64,000 nucleotides of DNA from JAJDNS01 sp963578825. GTDB taxonomy: Bacteria > Acidobacteriota > Vicinamibacteria > Fen-336. Of this stretch, positions 34,790-42,905 are shown piece after piece (position 1 is the stretch's first letter; the number at the start of each line of letters is the position of its first letter). The translations under genes were made by a program, and so were the position numbers. The stretch lies in assembly GCA_963578825.1 (NCBI GenBank), contig CAUZDW010000003.1, positions 62,001 to 126,000 of the forward strand. The letters are read 5' to 3'. Below the pieces are notes generated by a model, which was not told where the DNA came from, made no database searches, and worked only from the letters and a program-made list of their open reading frames with translations.

Positions 34790-34824
34790 GAGGGCCCACC
34801 CCCCGGGGTGGGCCCTCGGTTTTT
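34790..34824 (+). terminator. Rho-independent terminator after pilY1
   Basis: The arms GAGGGCCCACCCC and GGGGTGGGCCCTC (34790-34802 and 34805-34817) pair perfectly and are followed by CGG-TTTTT at 34820-34824. It is 13 nt after the pilY1 stop and closes the pilus operon. Confidence 0.9.
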
Positions 34825-34898
34825 GAGGCCGTCTGGTTCCTTGCCTATCGTGACTTCAGCCCTACCGCTTGAGACTTCACTTGAGCCTCATCTGGGCG

Positions 34899-34904
34899 TA
34901 CACT
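34899..34904 (+). promoter_or_regulatory. -10 element of the TPR gene
   Basis: TACACT with TTCACT 17 nt upstream (34876-34881). It ends 10 nt before ATG 34915, implying a leader of a few bases only. Confidence 0.4.
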
Positions 34905-34914
34905 GGAGGACGTA

Positions 34915-36039
34915 ATGGCTGGAGAGGCCGTCCTCTGCCCGTCGTGTGGGACCCGAAACCGCCCCGCCTGGGAGTTCTGCGCTCGGTGCGAGGAGCCCCT
35001 CGAAGGGGCCCTGCTCGCCCCTGACGACGCCACCACCGCCGAGATCAAGGCCAACGCCCTCAAGGTGAAGTTGAGCTCCTTCGAAGTCTCCTCATTGACC
35101 GGGTCGTCGGTTCTGCTCGTCGCGGTGCTGGCGTTCGGGGTCCTGGGCCTTGTAGCGTACCGGCACGTGTCGACGACGCCGCCGCCAGAGGGCCCGAACC
35201 CTGACCTCTTCACCCTCGCCACCCGACCGGCCGAGCGCCCGAAGGCCCCACCCAGCACCGCGGCCGGGGTCAGCGATTTTGACGCCGGCCGGCGTCTCCT
35301 CGGCTCCGGCGACGTCCAGGAGGCGATCTCGCCTTTGGCAGCGGCGGTGGCCGCGAACCCCGACGACGCTGCTTTCAGGGGGCACCTCGCGTACGCTCTC
35401 TGGAGGGCCGGCGACGAGGATCGAGCACTCGCGGAGCACGCCGCAGCGGCCCGCCTCGATCCCAACCGTCGGATTCAGTACGCCCGCGCCCTGGATATGG
35501 CTGGGCGCCCCGAAGAGGCGGAGCTTCAGTACGCTTCCATCCTGGCTCGCACCCCCGAGGGGGAGGGAGCCACAGTGCACGAGGATCTGGGAAGGCTCCT
35601 GTTCCGATCCGGCAGATACGCCGAGGCGGCACCCCACCTTGGCCAGGCGGTGGGTGCCCGGGACGACGACCCCGTGCTGAAGCAGGAGCTGGCCTACGCC
35701 CTCGACCAGGAGGGCAACGGTGAAGAGGCCGAGGCTCTCTACAGAGACGTGCTCGAGACCGTTCCCCAGGCCGTCCTGACCCGCAGCCTGCTGGCCGAGA
35801 ACCTGTACGAGCGCGGCCAGAAGGAAGGAGCGATGTCCGTCGTGGAGCAGGGCCTGGCGCTGACGCCGGGCTCGCCGGTGCTACACCGGCAGCTGGGCAG
35901 TCTTCTCGAGCGGGAGGGCAAGACCGCCGAGGCCGCCGAGGCGTACCGCGCCTACGCCACGCTCGCCCCGAATGCACCCGATGCTGGAAGCATCGCGGCA
36001 CGGGCAGCGCGCCTCGACTCCGCCGGAGGGACGCGATGA
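34915..36039 (+). CDS. Zinc-ribbon, single-span, TPR-repeat protein
   Basis: A 374-residue protein of unknown function with a clear domain order: N-terminal zinc ribbon (CPSC near residue 8, CARC near 23), a linker, one transmembrane segment (residues ~63-82), a Pro-rich spacer, and at least five TPR-like repeats from ~120 to 360 (for example LAYALWRAGDEDRALAEHA and LAYALDQEGNGEEAEALY). The ribbon would lie in the cytoplasm and the repeats in the periplasm. It is the first gene after the pilus terminator and its stop overlaps the next start (ATGA). It may scaffold an envelope complex; that is a guess from architecture. Confidence 0.75.
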   Translation: MAGEAVLCPSCGTRNRPAWEFCARCEEPLEGALLAPDDATTAEIKANALKVKLSSFEVSSLTGSSVLLVAVLAFGVLGLVAYRHVSTTPPPEGPNPDLFTLATRPAERPKAPPSTAAGVSDFDAGRRLLGSGDVQEAISPLAAAVAANPDDAAFRGHLAYALWRAGDEDRALAEHAAAARLDPNRRIQYARALDMAGRPEEAELQYASILARTPEGEGATVHEDLGRLLFRSGRYAEAAPHLGQAVGARDDDPVLKQELAYALDQEGNGEEAEALYRDVLETVPQAVLTRSLLAENLYERGQKEGAMSVVEQGLALTPGSPVLHRQLGSLLEREGKTAEAAEAYRAYATLAPNAPDAGSIAARAARLDSAGGTR

Positions 36040-36629
36040 TCCTTCGACGCTTCTTGCTTGCCTGCGCCCTGGCCATGTTCGGCTTGCCTATTGCGCTGGC
36101 TGCCCAGGGCCTGGGTGACTTCGCGGCCCGTGAGCGGGCCCGTCGGGCGAGTGAGGCGAAGGATGACAAGGCGGATCCGCGCCCGGTCTATACGGACCAC
36201 GATCTGAAGGCGTACCGTCCCGCCGGCTCCGAGGACGACGATGGCGACGAAGACGGGGGCGAGCAAGGGCAAAGCGGGGAAAACGAGACCTCCGAGGACG
36301 AGCGGCGACGACGCGCCGACCGGCAGCGCGTGCGCGGGCGCAACGATCCGAACCGCGCCCAGCGCGACGAGGCGAGCCGGGCCCAGTCGGAGGTGGATCA
36401 GATCGAGGCCCGGATCCGAACGCTGAACGGCAAGCTCAACCCGATGAGCCGGGACTACATCTACGGCCAGGCCCAAAGCGTCGACGCTGCCAACGAGGAG
36501 ATCCAGGTCCGTCAGGAGCTGACCTCGCTCGAGGGGCAGCTCCAGGACGCCCGCCAGGATCTCGTGGAGGCCAACGCCGAGCTGTCGGACGCCGATCGCG
36601 GGGGATACAACCCGCAGGACGACGAGTAG
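36036..36629 (+). CDS. Exported charged coiled-coil protein, unknown function
   Basis: A 197-residue protein, coupled to the TPR gene by ATGA. A signal peptide (residues 1-23, ending LAAQ) is followed by a strongly charged low-complexity region (acidic residues ~64-85, then RRRRADRQRVR) and a heptad-like coiled coil (residues ~115-185). I recognise no family. The product is probably periplasmic and may partner with the TPR repeats encoded upstream. The acidic stretch could bind cations. Confidence 0.65.
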   Translation: MILRRFLLACALAMFGLPIALAAQGLGDFAARERARRASEAKDDKADPRPVYTDHDLKAYRPAGSEDDDGDEDGGEQGQSGENETSEDERRRRADRQRVRGRNDPNRAQRDEASRAQSEVDQIEARIRTLNGKLNPMSRDYIYGQAQSVDAANEEIQVRQELTSLEGQLQDARQDLVEANAELSDADRGGYNPQDDE

Positions 36630-36646
36630 GCCCCTCGCGGCCGCGC

Positions 36647-38056
36647 ATGGCCGACATCCTGATCGTCGAGGACAAGGAGTCTCTCCGCACGATGCTGCGG
36701 AAGACCCTGGAATCTCGCGGCTTCGTCGTCGATGAAGCCGCGGACGCCTACGAAGCCCGCCGACGCCTGCAAGCGGTTCGTTACCTGGTCGTTCTCACCG
36801 ACCTGAAGCTCCCGGCGGGCAGCGGCCTCGACGTGCTCCGGGAGGCCCGCGAAGCGGACCCCGAGACGCCCGTCATCGTCATGACCGCCTTCGGGACGGT
36901 GGAGGAGGCCGTCCAGGCCATGAAGGACGGCGCCGCCGACTTCCTGACCAAGCCGGTGGACACCGACCACCTCCTGGTCCTTCTAGACCGTGCGGTGGAC
37001 CGCCGCCGCCTGATGACCGAGCTGGTGCTCCTCAAGGAGGAGCACCAGCGTCGCTTCGGCCTGCCGAAGGTCATGGGCGAGGACCCGGCGTTGAAGGAGG
37101 CGATGCTCGCGCTGCAGCGCGCGGCGGCGACGGACACGACGGTGCTTCTCCTTGGAGAGAGCGGCACCGGGAAGGAGCTGATGGCCCAGGCGCTCCACCA
37201 GCTCTCGGACCGGGCGAAAGGCCCGTTTGTGGCCATCAATTGTGCCGCCATTCCCGAGAACCTGCTGGAGAACGAGCTGTTCGGGCACGAGAAGGGTGCC
37301 TTCACGGGGGCCACCGCACGGAAGGTCGGCAAGGCGGAGCTCGCGAGCAAGGGCACGCTCTTCCTCGACGAGATCGGCGACATGCCCTTGCCGTTGCAGG
37401 GGAAGATCCTTCGGCTCGTCCAGGAGAGGCAGTTCGAGCGCGTGGGCGGCCTGCAGACGTTGACCGTGGACGTGAGGGTGGTCGCCGCCACCAACCGGGA
37501 CCTCCGGACACTGGTCGAGGAGAAGCAGTTTCGGGAAGATCTCTACTTCCGGCTTTCCGTCTTTCCCATCGAGATCCCGCCCCTCAGGCGCCGGCGCCGT
37601 GACGTGCTGCTTCTCGCCGATGCGTTTGTCGAGCGCTTCGGCCGCGAGATGGGTCGCCAGGGCCTGCGCCTCTCGGACGAGGCTCGTGCCGCGCTCAGCG
37701 AGCACACATGGCCAGGCAACGTCCGTGAGCTGCAGAATTGCCTCGAGCGCGCCTTCATCCTTTGCGACGGAACCACCATCGAGCCGGCACACCTGAGGCT
37801 CGAGTCCACGGTGAGAACCGGGCCCACGCTGGCGGACGTCGTGGACCTCTCCGGCCCCCTCCCCGAGGTGACGAAGAGGGTTGTGGCCCGGGCCGAAGAG
37901 GAGGCCATCGCTTCGGCCCTCAACGATACGAACGGCGACCGATCCGCGGCCGCGAGCCGCCTCGGTATCAGCCTCTCGACGCTGAACCGTCGCCTGCGCA
38001 AGGCCGAGGCCGAAGCCGAAACCGAGACGGAAGCCGAGGCCGAGACCGAGGGCTAG
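36647..38056 (+). CDS. NtrC-family sigma-54-dependent response regulator
   Basis: A 469-residue activator. Receiver with phospho-acceptor Asp52 (LTDLKLPAG), AAA+ domain with Walker A GESGTGKE, the classical sigma-54 loop GAFTGA, Walker B region GTLFLDEIGD and RXDLYFRL, and a Fis-like helix-turn-helix (DRSAAASRLGISLSTLNRRL). The protein ends in an unusual tail of alternating Glu, Ala and Thr (about 20 residues from a GCCGAG/ACCGAG repeat). No kinase is adjacent; the pilD-linked kinase is a possible partner. It lies 17 nt after the coiled-coil gene and probably belongs to the same unit. Targets unknown. Confidence 0.88.
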   Translation: MADILIVEDKESLRTMLRKTLESRGFVVDEAADAYEARRRLQAVRYLVVLTDLKLPAGSGLDVLREAREADPETPVIVMTAFGTVEEAVQAMKDGAADFLTKPVDTDHLLVLLDRAVDRRRLMTELVLLKEEHQRRFGLPKVMGEDPALKEAMLALQRAAATDTTVLLLGESGTGKELMAQALHQLSDRAKGPFVAINCAAIPENLLENELFGHEKGAFTGATARKVGKAELASKGTLFLDEIGDMPLPLQGKILRLVQERQFERVGGLQTLTVDVRVVAATNRDLRTLVEEKQFREDLYFRLSVFPIEIPPLRRRRRDVLLLADAFVERFGREMGRQGLRLSDEARAALSEHTWPGNVRELQNCLERAFILCDGTTIEPAHLRLESTVRTGPTLADVVDLSGPLPEVTKRVVARAEEEAIASALNDTNGDRSAAASRLGISLSTLNRRLRKAEAEAETETEAEAETEG

Positions 38057-38115
38057 CGCTCGTCAGACTCTTCGGGCCCGCCCAACGGATGGAAGCCCTG
38101 CCAAGAACATAGTCA

Positions 38116-38219
38116 GTCATTCTGAGGAGCTCCACCTTGGACGTGCGACGAAGAATCTCTCCGTTGAGCTGACGGAGAGACTCTTCGCGCTCCCCCGAGA
38201 CGGCCGCGCTCAGAGTGAC
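38116..38219. repeat. REP-like palindromic intergenic element
   Basis: Outer arms GTCATTCTGAG (38116-38126) and CTCAGAGTGAC (38209-38219) pair at 10 of 11 positions; inner arms at 38150-38164 and 38172-38186 pair at 14 of 15 with a 7-nt loop. The wording 'TCATTCTGAG...CGAAGAATCTC' is like intergenic repeats I know from Chloroflexi and related GC-rich genomes. The element fills most of the space between two convergent genes and could end transcription in both directions. Confidence 0.65.
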
Positions 38220-38239
38220 ACACTTGTCCTTGCTGCGGC

Positions 38240-38257
38240 AACCGGCCATTGCCGGTT
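38240..38257. terminator. Short hairpin between convergent genes
   Basis: AACCGGC and GCCGGTT pair perfectly over 7 bp with a CATT loop. There is no strong T run. With the REP-like element it may separate the convergent transcripts of the NtrC-type gene and typA. Confidence 0.35.
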
Positions 38258-38280
38258 CCAGACTCTGAGTGACTCTCTCG

Positions 38281-40086
38281 TTACCGGAGCCTTTTCCATT
38301 TCGTGCGCTGGTTGGCCTTGAGAATGCGCTTGCGCAGGCGGATGGCGGCGGGTGTCACCTCCACGAGCTCGTCGTCGCTGATGAACTCGAGCGCCTGCTC
38401 GAGGTTGAGCTGGCGGGGCGGTGTGAGGCGCACGGCCTCCTCCGACGTCGAGGCTCGCATGTTGGTGAGCTTCTTCGGCTTGGTCACGTTGACGTCGATG
38501 TCGTCCTGGCGTGAGTTCTCGCCGGCGATCATTCCCTCGTACACCTCGGCGCCCGGTGCGAGGAAGAGCTCACCCCGATCCTCGAGGTTGGACAGCGCGT
38601 AGGCCGTGGTCTGCCCGGCCCGGTCGGCCACGAGCACCCCGGTCTGACGCCGCACGACGTCGCCCTGCCACTCCACCCAGCCCTCGAGCAGGCTGTTCAT
38701 CACCGCCGTTCCCCGGGTGTCGGTGAGGAGCTCGGTCCGGACTCCGATGAGGCCACGGGTGGGGACGTGAAAATCCAGCCGGATGCGCCCGGACCCGTGA
38801 TTCACCATCTTGACCATCTTGCCCTTGCGGAGCGCCATCTTCTCGAGCACGACCCCCATGAAGGTCTCCGCCACGTCGATCGAGAACAGCTCCAGCGGCT
38901 CGCGGCGCGCCCCGTCTCCCTCCCGCGTCAGGACCTCGGGGTTCGAGACGCCCATCTCGAAGCCCTCCCGGCGCATGGTCTCGATCAGCACCGCCAGCTG
39001 CAGCTCCCCGCGGCCGAGGACCTTGATGGCGTCGGCGCCACCCGTGCTCTCCACCCGGATAGACACGTTCGTCAGGAGCTCCTTCTCGAGCCGCTCGCGG
39101 ATGTTCCGGGACGTCACCCATTTCCCTTCCCGGCCGGCGAAGGGCGACGTGTTCACCGAGAAGACCATGGCGATCGTGGGCTCGTCGATGTGAAGAGGCG
39201 GAAGCGGTGCCGGAGTCTCCTCCGACGTCACCGTCTCGCCGATCTGGATGCCGTCGAAGCCCGCCAGGGCGACGATCTCTCCGCAGGCCGCCTCCTGCGC
39301 CGGCACTCGCTCCAGGCCGTCGAACACGTAAAGCTTCGTCACCTTCGTCGTCCCGATCGATCCGTCCAGCTTCGCCACCGCCACGGTGTCGCCGACGCTC
39401 ACGCGGCCGGAGAACACCCGGCCGATGGCGAGGCGTCCCAGGTAGTCGCTGTAGTCCAGGTTCGCGATGAGAAGCTGCAGGGTCCTACCCTCGTCTCCGC
39501 CCGGCGCGGGGATGTTGCTCACGAGGGCGTCGAAGAGCGGCTGGAGGTCCTTCCCCTGGCCGTCAGGCGTCGTGTTGGCGAATCCCGCCTTGGCGTTGGT
39601 GTAGAGCACGGGGAAGTCGAGCTGCTCCTCGGTGGCGTCGAGGTCGATGAAGAGGTCATAGATCTCGTCCAGGACCTCTTTGGGCCGCGCGTCGGACCGG
39701 TCGATCTTGTTGATGACCACCACCGGGGGCAGGCGAGCCTCGAGGGCCTTGCGGAGCACGTAACGTGTTTGCGGGAGCGGGCCCTCGGAGGCGTCGACGA
39801 GGAGCATCACCCCGTCGACCATCTTGAGCGCCCGCTCCACCTCGCCCCCGAAGTCGGCGTGGCCCGGGGTGTCGACGATGTTGATCTTCGTCTCGCCGTA
39901 GTGCACGGCGATGCTCTTAGCCAGGATCGTGATGCCCCGCTCGCGCTCGAGATCGCCCGAGTCGAGGACCCGTTCGCGGACCTCCTGGTTCTCCCGGAAG
40001 GCGCCACTCTGGCGCAGGAGCGTGTCCACGAGGGTGGTCTTTCCGTGGTCGACGTGGGCAATGATCGCGACGTTGCGGAGGCTCAT
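38281..40086 (-). CDS. typA: Ribosome-associated translational GTPase TypA/BipA
   Basis: A 601-residue GTPase of the EF-G/LepA superfamily that binds the ribosome and aids 50S assembly and stress growth. G1 AHVDHGKTTL at the N-terminus, G3 DTPGHADFGGEVER, G4 NKIDRSDARP, then TypA-typical segments ending with LEFISDDELVEVTP and KRILKANQRTKWKR. ATG 40086 has AAAGGA upstream and gives the normal N-terminus; a TTG at 40143 could add 19 residues. Length is standard. Confidence 0.96.
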   Translation of the reverse strand: MSLRNVAIIAHVDHGKTTLVDTLLRQSGAFRENQEVRERVLDSGDLERERGITILAKSIAVHYGETKINIVDTPGHADFGGEVERALKMVDGVMLLVDASEGPLPQTRYVLRKALEARLPPVVVINKIDRSDARPKEVLDEIYDLFIDLDATEEQLDFPVLYTNAKAGFANTTPDGQGKDLQPLFDALVSNIPAPGGDEGRTLQLLIANLDYSDYLGRLAIGRVFSGRVSVGDTVAVAKLDGSIGTTKVTKLYVFDGLERVPAQEAACGEIVALAGFDGIQIGETVTSEETPAPLPPLHIDEPTIAMVFSVNTSPFAGREGKWVTSRNIRERLEKELLTNVSIRVESTGGADAIKVLGRGELQLAVLIETMRREGFEMGVSNPEVLTREGDGARREPLELFSIDVAETFMGVVLEKMALRKGKMVKMVNHGSGRIRLDFHVPTRGLIGVRTELLTDTRGTAVMNSLLEGWVEWQGDVVRRQTGVLVADRAGQTTAYALSNLEDRGELFLAPGAEVYEGMIAGENSRQDDIDVNVTKPKKLTNMRASTSEEAVRLTPPRQLNLEQALEFISDDELVEVTPAAIRLRKRILKANQRTKWKRLR

Positions 40087-40150
40087 CGAGTCCTTTCGGT
40101 CGGGGACCGCTGCTCCCGGCACCGGACAGCGAGCATGCGGCAAACTATCG

Positions 40151-40159
40151 AGCGTAGCA
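40151..40159 (-). promoter_or_regulatory. Extended -10 element upstream of typA
   Basis: Minus-strand TGCTACGCT. With the start at ATG 40086 it implies a leader of about 55-60 nt, unlike the leaderless cases elsewhere. Confidence 0.4.
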
Positions 40160-40182
40160 CAGTCTTTGTCGCCGTCTCCGAA

Positions 40183-40767
40183 TCAGTCGCCCATGAGCTG
40201 CCGGTACTGCTCCTTTGTGTTGATCCCGACCACACAGCCGGCGTCGCCCTCCACGTGAACCACGCGCTCCGCGTGGGCCTCGAGAACGGCTCGGGCGCCG
40301 CGATCGAGCGGTGCGGCGCGCAGGGCTCGAAGGGCCTCGTGCCCGAAGCCACCGGGGTGGCCACGGCGGCCCTGGTGGGTCGGGACCGCTGCAAAGGCGC
40401 CTTGCTCGAGAGCGGCCACGACCCGGTCGACGGTCCCCGGAGCGATCCGCGGGTGGTCCACCGGGTGAATCAAGACCGCCTCGGCGCCCAGCGCTTCCGC
40501 GGCGTCGAGGCCGCGCCACACGGACGAGAGCATCCCCTCCTGCCAGCGCTCGTTCGCGACGAGGGTCACCTCGTCGCTCGCACCGGATTCGGCGCGGACT
40601 TGATTCGCACCGGCTCCGATGACGGCCACCACCGCCCCGATCCCGGGGCGGGCGAGGACTCGGCAGGCGTGGGCCAGAAACGATTCGTCGCCGATGGGCA
40701 GGAGGGCCTTCGGTGCGCCCATGCGACGCCCCTCGCCGGCGGCCAGCACGATGGCGACGATCCTCAC
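40183..40767 (-). CDS. MobA/MocA-like nucleotidyltransferase
   Basis: A 194-residue NTP-transferase of the MobA-like type. The N-terminus has the pyrophosphorylase signature LAAGEGRRMGAPKALLP; LIHPVDHPRI holds the metal-binding Asp; PTHQGRRGHPGGF resembles the MocA family that attaches CMP to molybdopterin. GTG 40767 is chosen because it places the signature at residue 8; the long upstream frame is non-homologous. Alternative substrates such as sugar phosphates cannot be excluded. It is divergent from argF, with 79 bp between the starts. Confidence 0.75.
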   Translation of the reverse strand: MRIVAIVLAAGEGRRMGAPKALLPIGDESFLAHACRVLARPGIGAVVAVIGAGANQVRAESGASDEVTLVANERWQEGMLSSVWRGLDAAEALGAEAVLIHPVDHPRIAPGTVDRVVAALEQGAFAAVPTHQGRRGHPGGFGHEALRALRAAPLDRGARAVLEAHAERVVHVEGDAGCVVGINTKEQYRQLMGD

Positions 40768-40797
40768 TCGAGCATTGGAACATGGATCGCCTGAGCG

Positions 40798-40827
40798 TTG
40801 ACGCGTCCGGAACGCCACCCGTATGAT
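40798..40827 (+). promoter_or_regulatory. Sigma-70-type promoter of argF
   Basis: TTGACG (40798-40803), 18-nt spacer, TATGAT (40822-40827). The start expected near 40834 leaves a 13-nt leader containing GGAAGAG before ATG 40847. Confidence 0.65.
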
Positions 40828-40846
40828 CGGCAACGGAAGAGAAACC

Positions 40847-41776
40847 ATGCGCCCGAGACACTTCCTCTCGCTGAAGGACTGGTCGCCCGAGGAGCTCGTG
40901 GCGCTCTTCGATCTGGCCGCCGGCTTGAAGGCCCAGCCCGAGGGCTGGGCGGAAGCCCTCAAGGGCCGGTCGCTGGCGATGATCTTCCAGAAGCCCTCGA
41001 CCCGCACGCGGGTGTCCTTCGAGGTCGGGATGTCTCAGCTGGGAGGACGGGCCCTCTTCCTCGGCGCCGACGACGTCCAACTCCATCGGGGTGAGACGGT
41101 GGGAGACACGGCGCGCGTGCTGTCCCGCTATGTCGACGCCATCATGGCCCGGGTCTTCGCCCACCAGGATCTCCTCGACCTCGCTCGCCAGGGGACCGTC
41201 CCGGTGATCAACGGTCTGTCCGACCTCCTGCACCCGTGCCAGGCCCTGGCCGACTACTTCACCCTTCGGGAGAGACGTGGAGACGTGCGCGGCCTGAAGG
41301 TGGCCTACGTGGGCGACGGCAACAACGTGTGCCACGAGCAGATGTTCGGGGCGGTCAAGCTGGGGTGCACCATGAGCGTCGGCTGCCCTCCCGGCTACGA
41401 GCCCAACAAGCTCATCTTCAAGAGCGCGGCCCAAGAGGCGCAGAAGCTCGGCTCACCGGTGCCCGAGGTTTCGAACGACCCGATGGCGGCAGTGGCGGGG
41501 GCCGACGTCGTCTACACGGACGTCTGGACCTCGATGGGGCAGGAGAAGGAGAGCCAGAAGCGACTCCAGGACTTCCAGGGCTTCCAGGTCTCCCCGGAGA
41601 TGATGGCGGTGGCGAAGCCCGAGGCCATCTTCATGCACTGCTTGCCCGCGCACAGGGGTGACGAGGTCGACGCCTCGGTGATCGACGGCCCGCAGTCGGT
41701 CGTCTTCGACCAGGCCGAGAACCGCCTCCACGTGCAGAAGGCGATCCTGCTGACGTTGATGGGCGCCCTGGCCTAG
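40847..41776 (+). CDS. argF: Ornithine carbamoyltransferase
   Basis: A 309-residue enzyme that makes citrulline from ornithine and carbamoyl phosphate in arginine synthesis. Carbamoyl-phosphate loop STRTRVSFE near residue 50, INGLSDLLHPCQ near 120, ornithine-binding region around VYTDVWTSMGQE, and the catalytic HCLPAHRG near 265, where Cys distinguishes it from aspartate transcarbamoylase. ATG 40847 is used; ATG 40823 lies inside the -10 box. No other arginine genes are beside it. It ends in a 4-bp convergent overlap with aroB. Confidence 0.95.
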   Translation: MRPRHFLSLKDWSPEELVALFDLAAGLKAQPEGWAEALKGRSLAMIFQKPSTRTRVSFEVGMSQLGGRALFLGADDVQLHRGETVGDTARVLSRYVDAIMARVFAHQDLLDLARQGTVPVINGLSDLLHPCQALADYFTLRERRGDVRGLKVAYVGDGNNVCHEQMFGAVKLGCTMSVGCPPGYEPNKLIFKSAAQEAQKLGSPVPEVSNDPMAAVAGADVVYTDVWTSMGQEKESQKRLQDFQGFQVSPEMMAVAKPEAIFMHCLPAHRGDEVDASVIDGPQSVVFDQAENRLHVQKAILLTLMGALA

Positions 41777-42861
41777 CCTTCGCTCCTCGCCATCGTCTTC
41801 AGGGCCTGGCGGATCTCGGTCCGTGTCACGTCGTCGCGGATGACCACCCGGCCGACGCTGGCTGGCAGGACGAAGACCACGCGACCGGCCTTCACCTTCT
41901 TGTCCCGTCCCAGCGCCTCGAGAACAGCCGCGGCCGGCAGGTCCGACATTCTCGGCCGCGGGCCCACCCTGGCCACCGCATCCACCATGCCCGCACAGGC
42001 TCTCTCGGTCAGCAGCCCGCGCTGCTGGGCGATGGCTGCTGCGCCGATGAGGCCCCAGCCCACCGCCTCGCCGTGGGTGAAGCGCCGGTACCGGGTCAGC
42101 GACTCCAGGGCATGGCCCAGGGTGTGGCCCAGGTTGAGGACGCGGCGCAAGCCCCCCTCGCGCTCGTCCCTCTCGACGACGTCCGCCTTGATGGTGCAGG
42201 CGGCGCCTATGGCGCTCTCGACGTCGGGCGGGGGCCAGCCGCTCAGACCCGGCGGCGCATTCTTCAGGGCGGAGAAGAGAGCCCGGTCGCCGAGGATGGC
42301 GCACTTCAAGACCTCGTATGCCCCGGCCCGCAGCTCACGCAGCGGCAGCGTCTCGAGGAGCGCCGGGTCGGCCACGACGGCCCGGGGCTGGTGGAACGCC
42401 CCGATGAGATTCTTGCCCGCGGGAAGGTTGATTCCCACCTTCCCCCCGATCGAGCTGTCGACCATCGACAGGAGTGTCGTGGGGAGGCCCACCCAGTCGA
42501 TCCCCCGCATGTAGGTGGCCGCGGCATAGCCCGCCATGTCTCCCACCACCCCGCCGCCGAGGGCCACGACCAGGCCGTCCCGGCCGAGGCGCGCTTTGAG
42601 AAACGCCTCGTACAGCCCCTCGAGGGTCTTCGGACCCTTGAACCGCTCCCCGTCCGGCACGAGCTTCACCTCGAGCGGTCCGAGGGACCGGAGCCCCTTC
42701 TCGATCGGCCGCCCATGGAGCCCAAACACCCGACGACTCGCCACCAGGACGATGCGTCGTCCCCGGAAAGCGGACAGCCGTTCGGGAAGGCGTCGGATGA
42801 GGCCCCGGCCCACCGAGACGGTGTAGCGCCGCGGGCCGAGCTCGACGGGGATCTCCAGCAT
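41773..42861 (-). CDS. aroB: 3-Dehydroquinate synthase
   Basis: A 362-residue shikimate-pathway enzyme converting DAHP to 3-dehydroquinate with NAD and a divalent metal. Signature GGGVVGDMAGYAAAT at ~98, PTTLLSMVDSSIGGKVGIN, and metal-site residues in NLGHTLGHALE and FTHGEAVGWG. ATG 42861 gives the standard start; it lies 8 nt after an extended -10 box, so the mRNA is probably leaderless. Divergent from terC by 44 bp. Confidence 0.95.
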   Translation of the reverse strand: MLEIPVELGPRRYTVSVGRGLIRRLPERLSAFRGRRIVLVASRRVFGLHGRPIEKGLRSLGPLEVKLVPDGERFKGPKTLEGLYEAFLKARLGRDGLVVALGGGVVGDMAGYAAATYMRGIDWVGLPTTLLSMVDSSIGGKVGINLPAGKNLIGAFHQPRAVVADPALLETLPLRELRAGAYEVLKCAILGDRALFSALKNAPPGLSGWPPPDVESAIGAACTIKADVVERDEREGGLRRVLNLGHTLGHALESLTRYRRFTHGEAVGWGLIGAAAIAQQRGLLTERACAGMVDAVARVGPRPRMSDLPAAAVLEALGRDKKVKAGRVVFVLPASVGRVVIRDDVTRTEIRQALKTMARSEG

Positions 42862-42869
42862 CGCGCGGC

Positions 42870-42878
42870 AGAATAGCA
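42870..42878 (-). promoter_or_regulatory. Extended -10 element of aroB
   Basis: Minus-strand TGCTATTCT ending 8 nt before ATG 42861; no ribosome site fits between them. The divergent terC has TGATAGACT at 42884-42892 on the plus strand. Confidence 0.55.
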
Positions 42879-42905
42879 TCTCCTGATAGACTGACCCCTT
42901 TGACC

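Noticed and set aside
40087..40143. TypA N-terminal extension from TTG 40143, 7 nt after a -10 box
   Set aside because: The extension is not a TypA feature and a good ribosome site precedes ATG 40086, although the spacing to the -10 box is curious.
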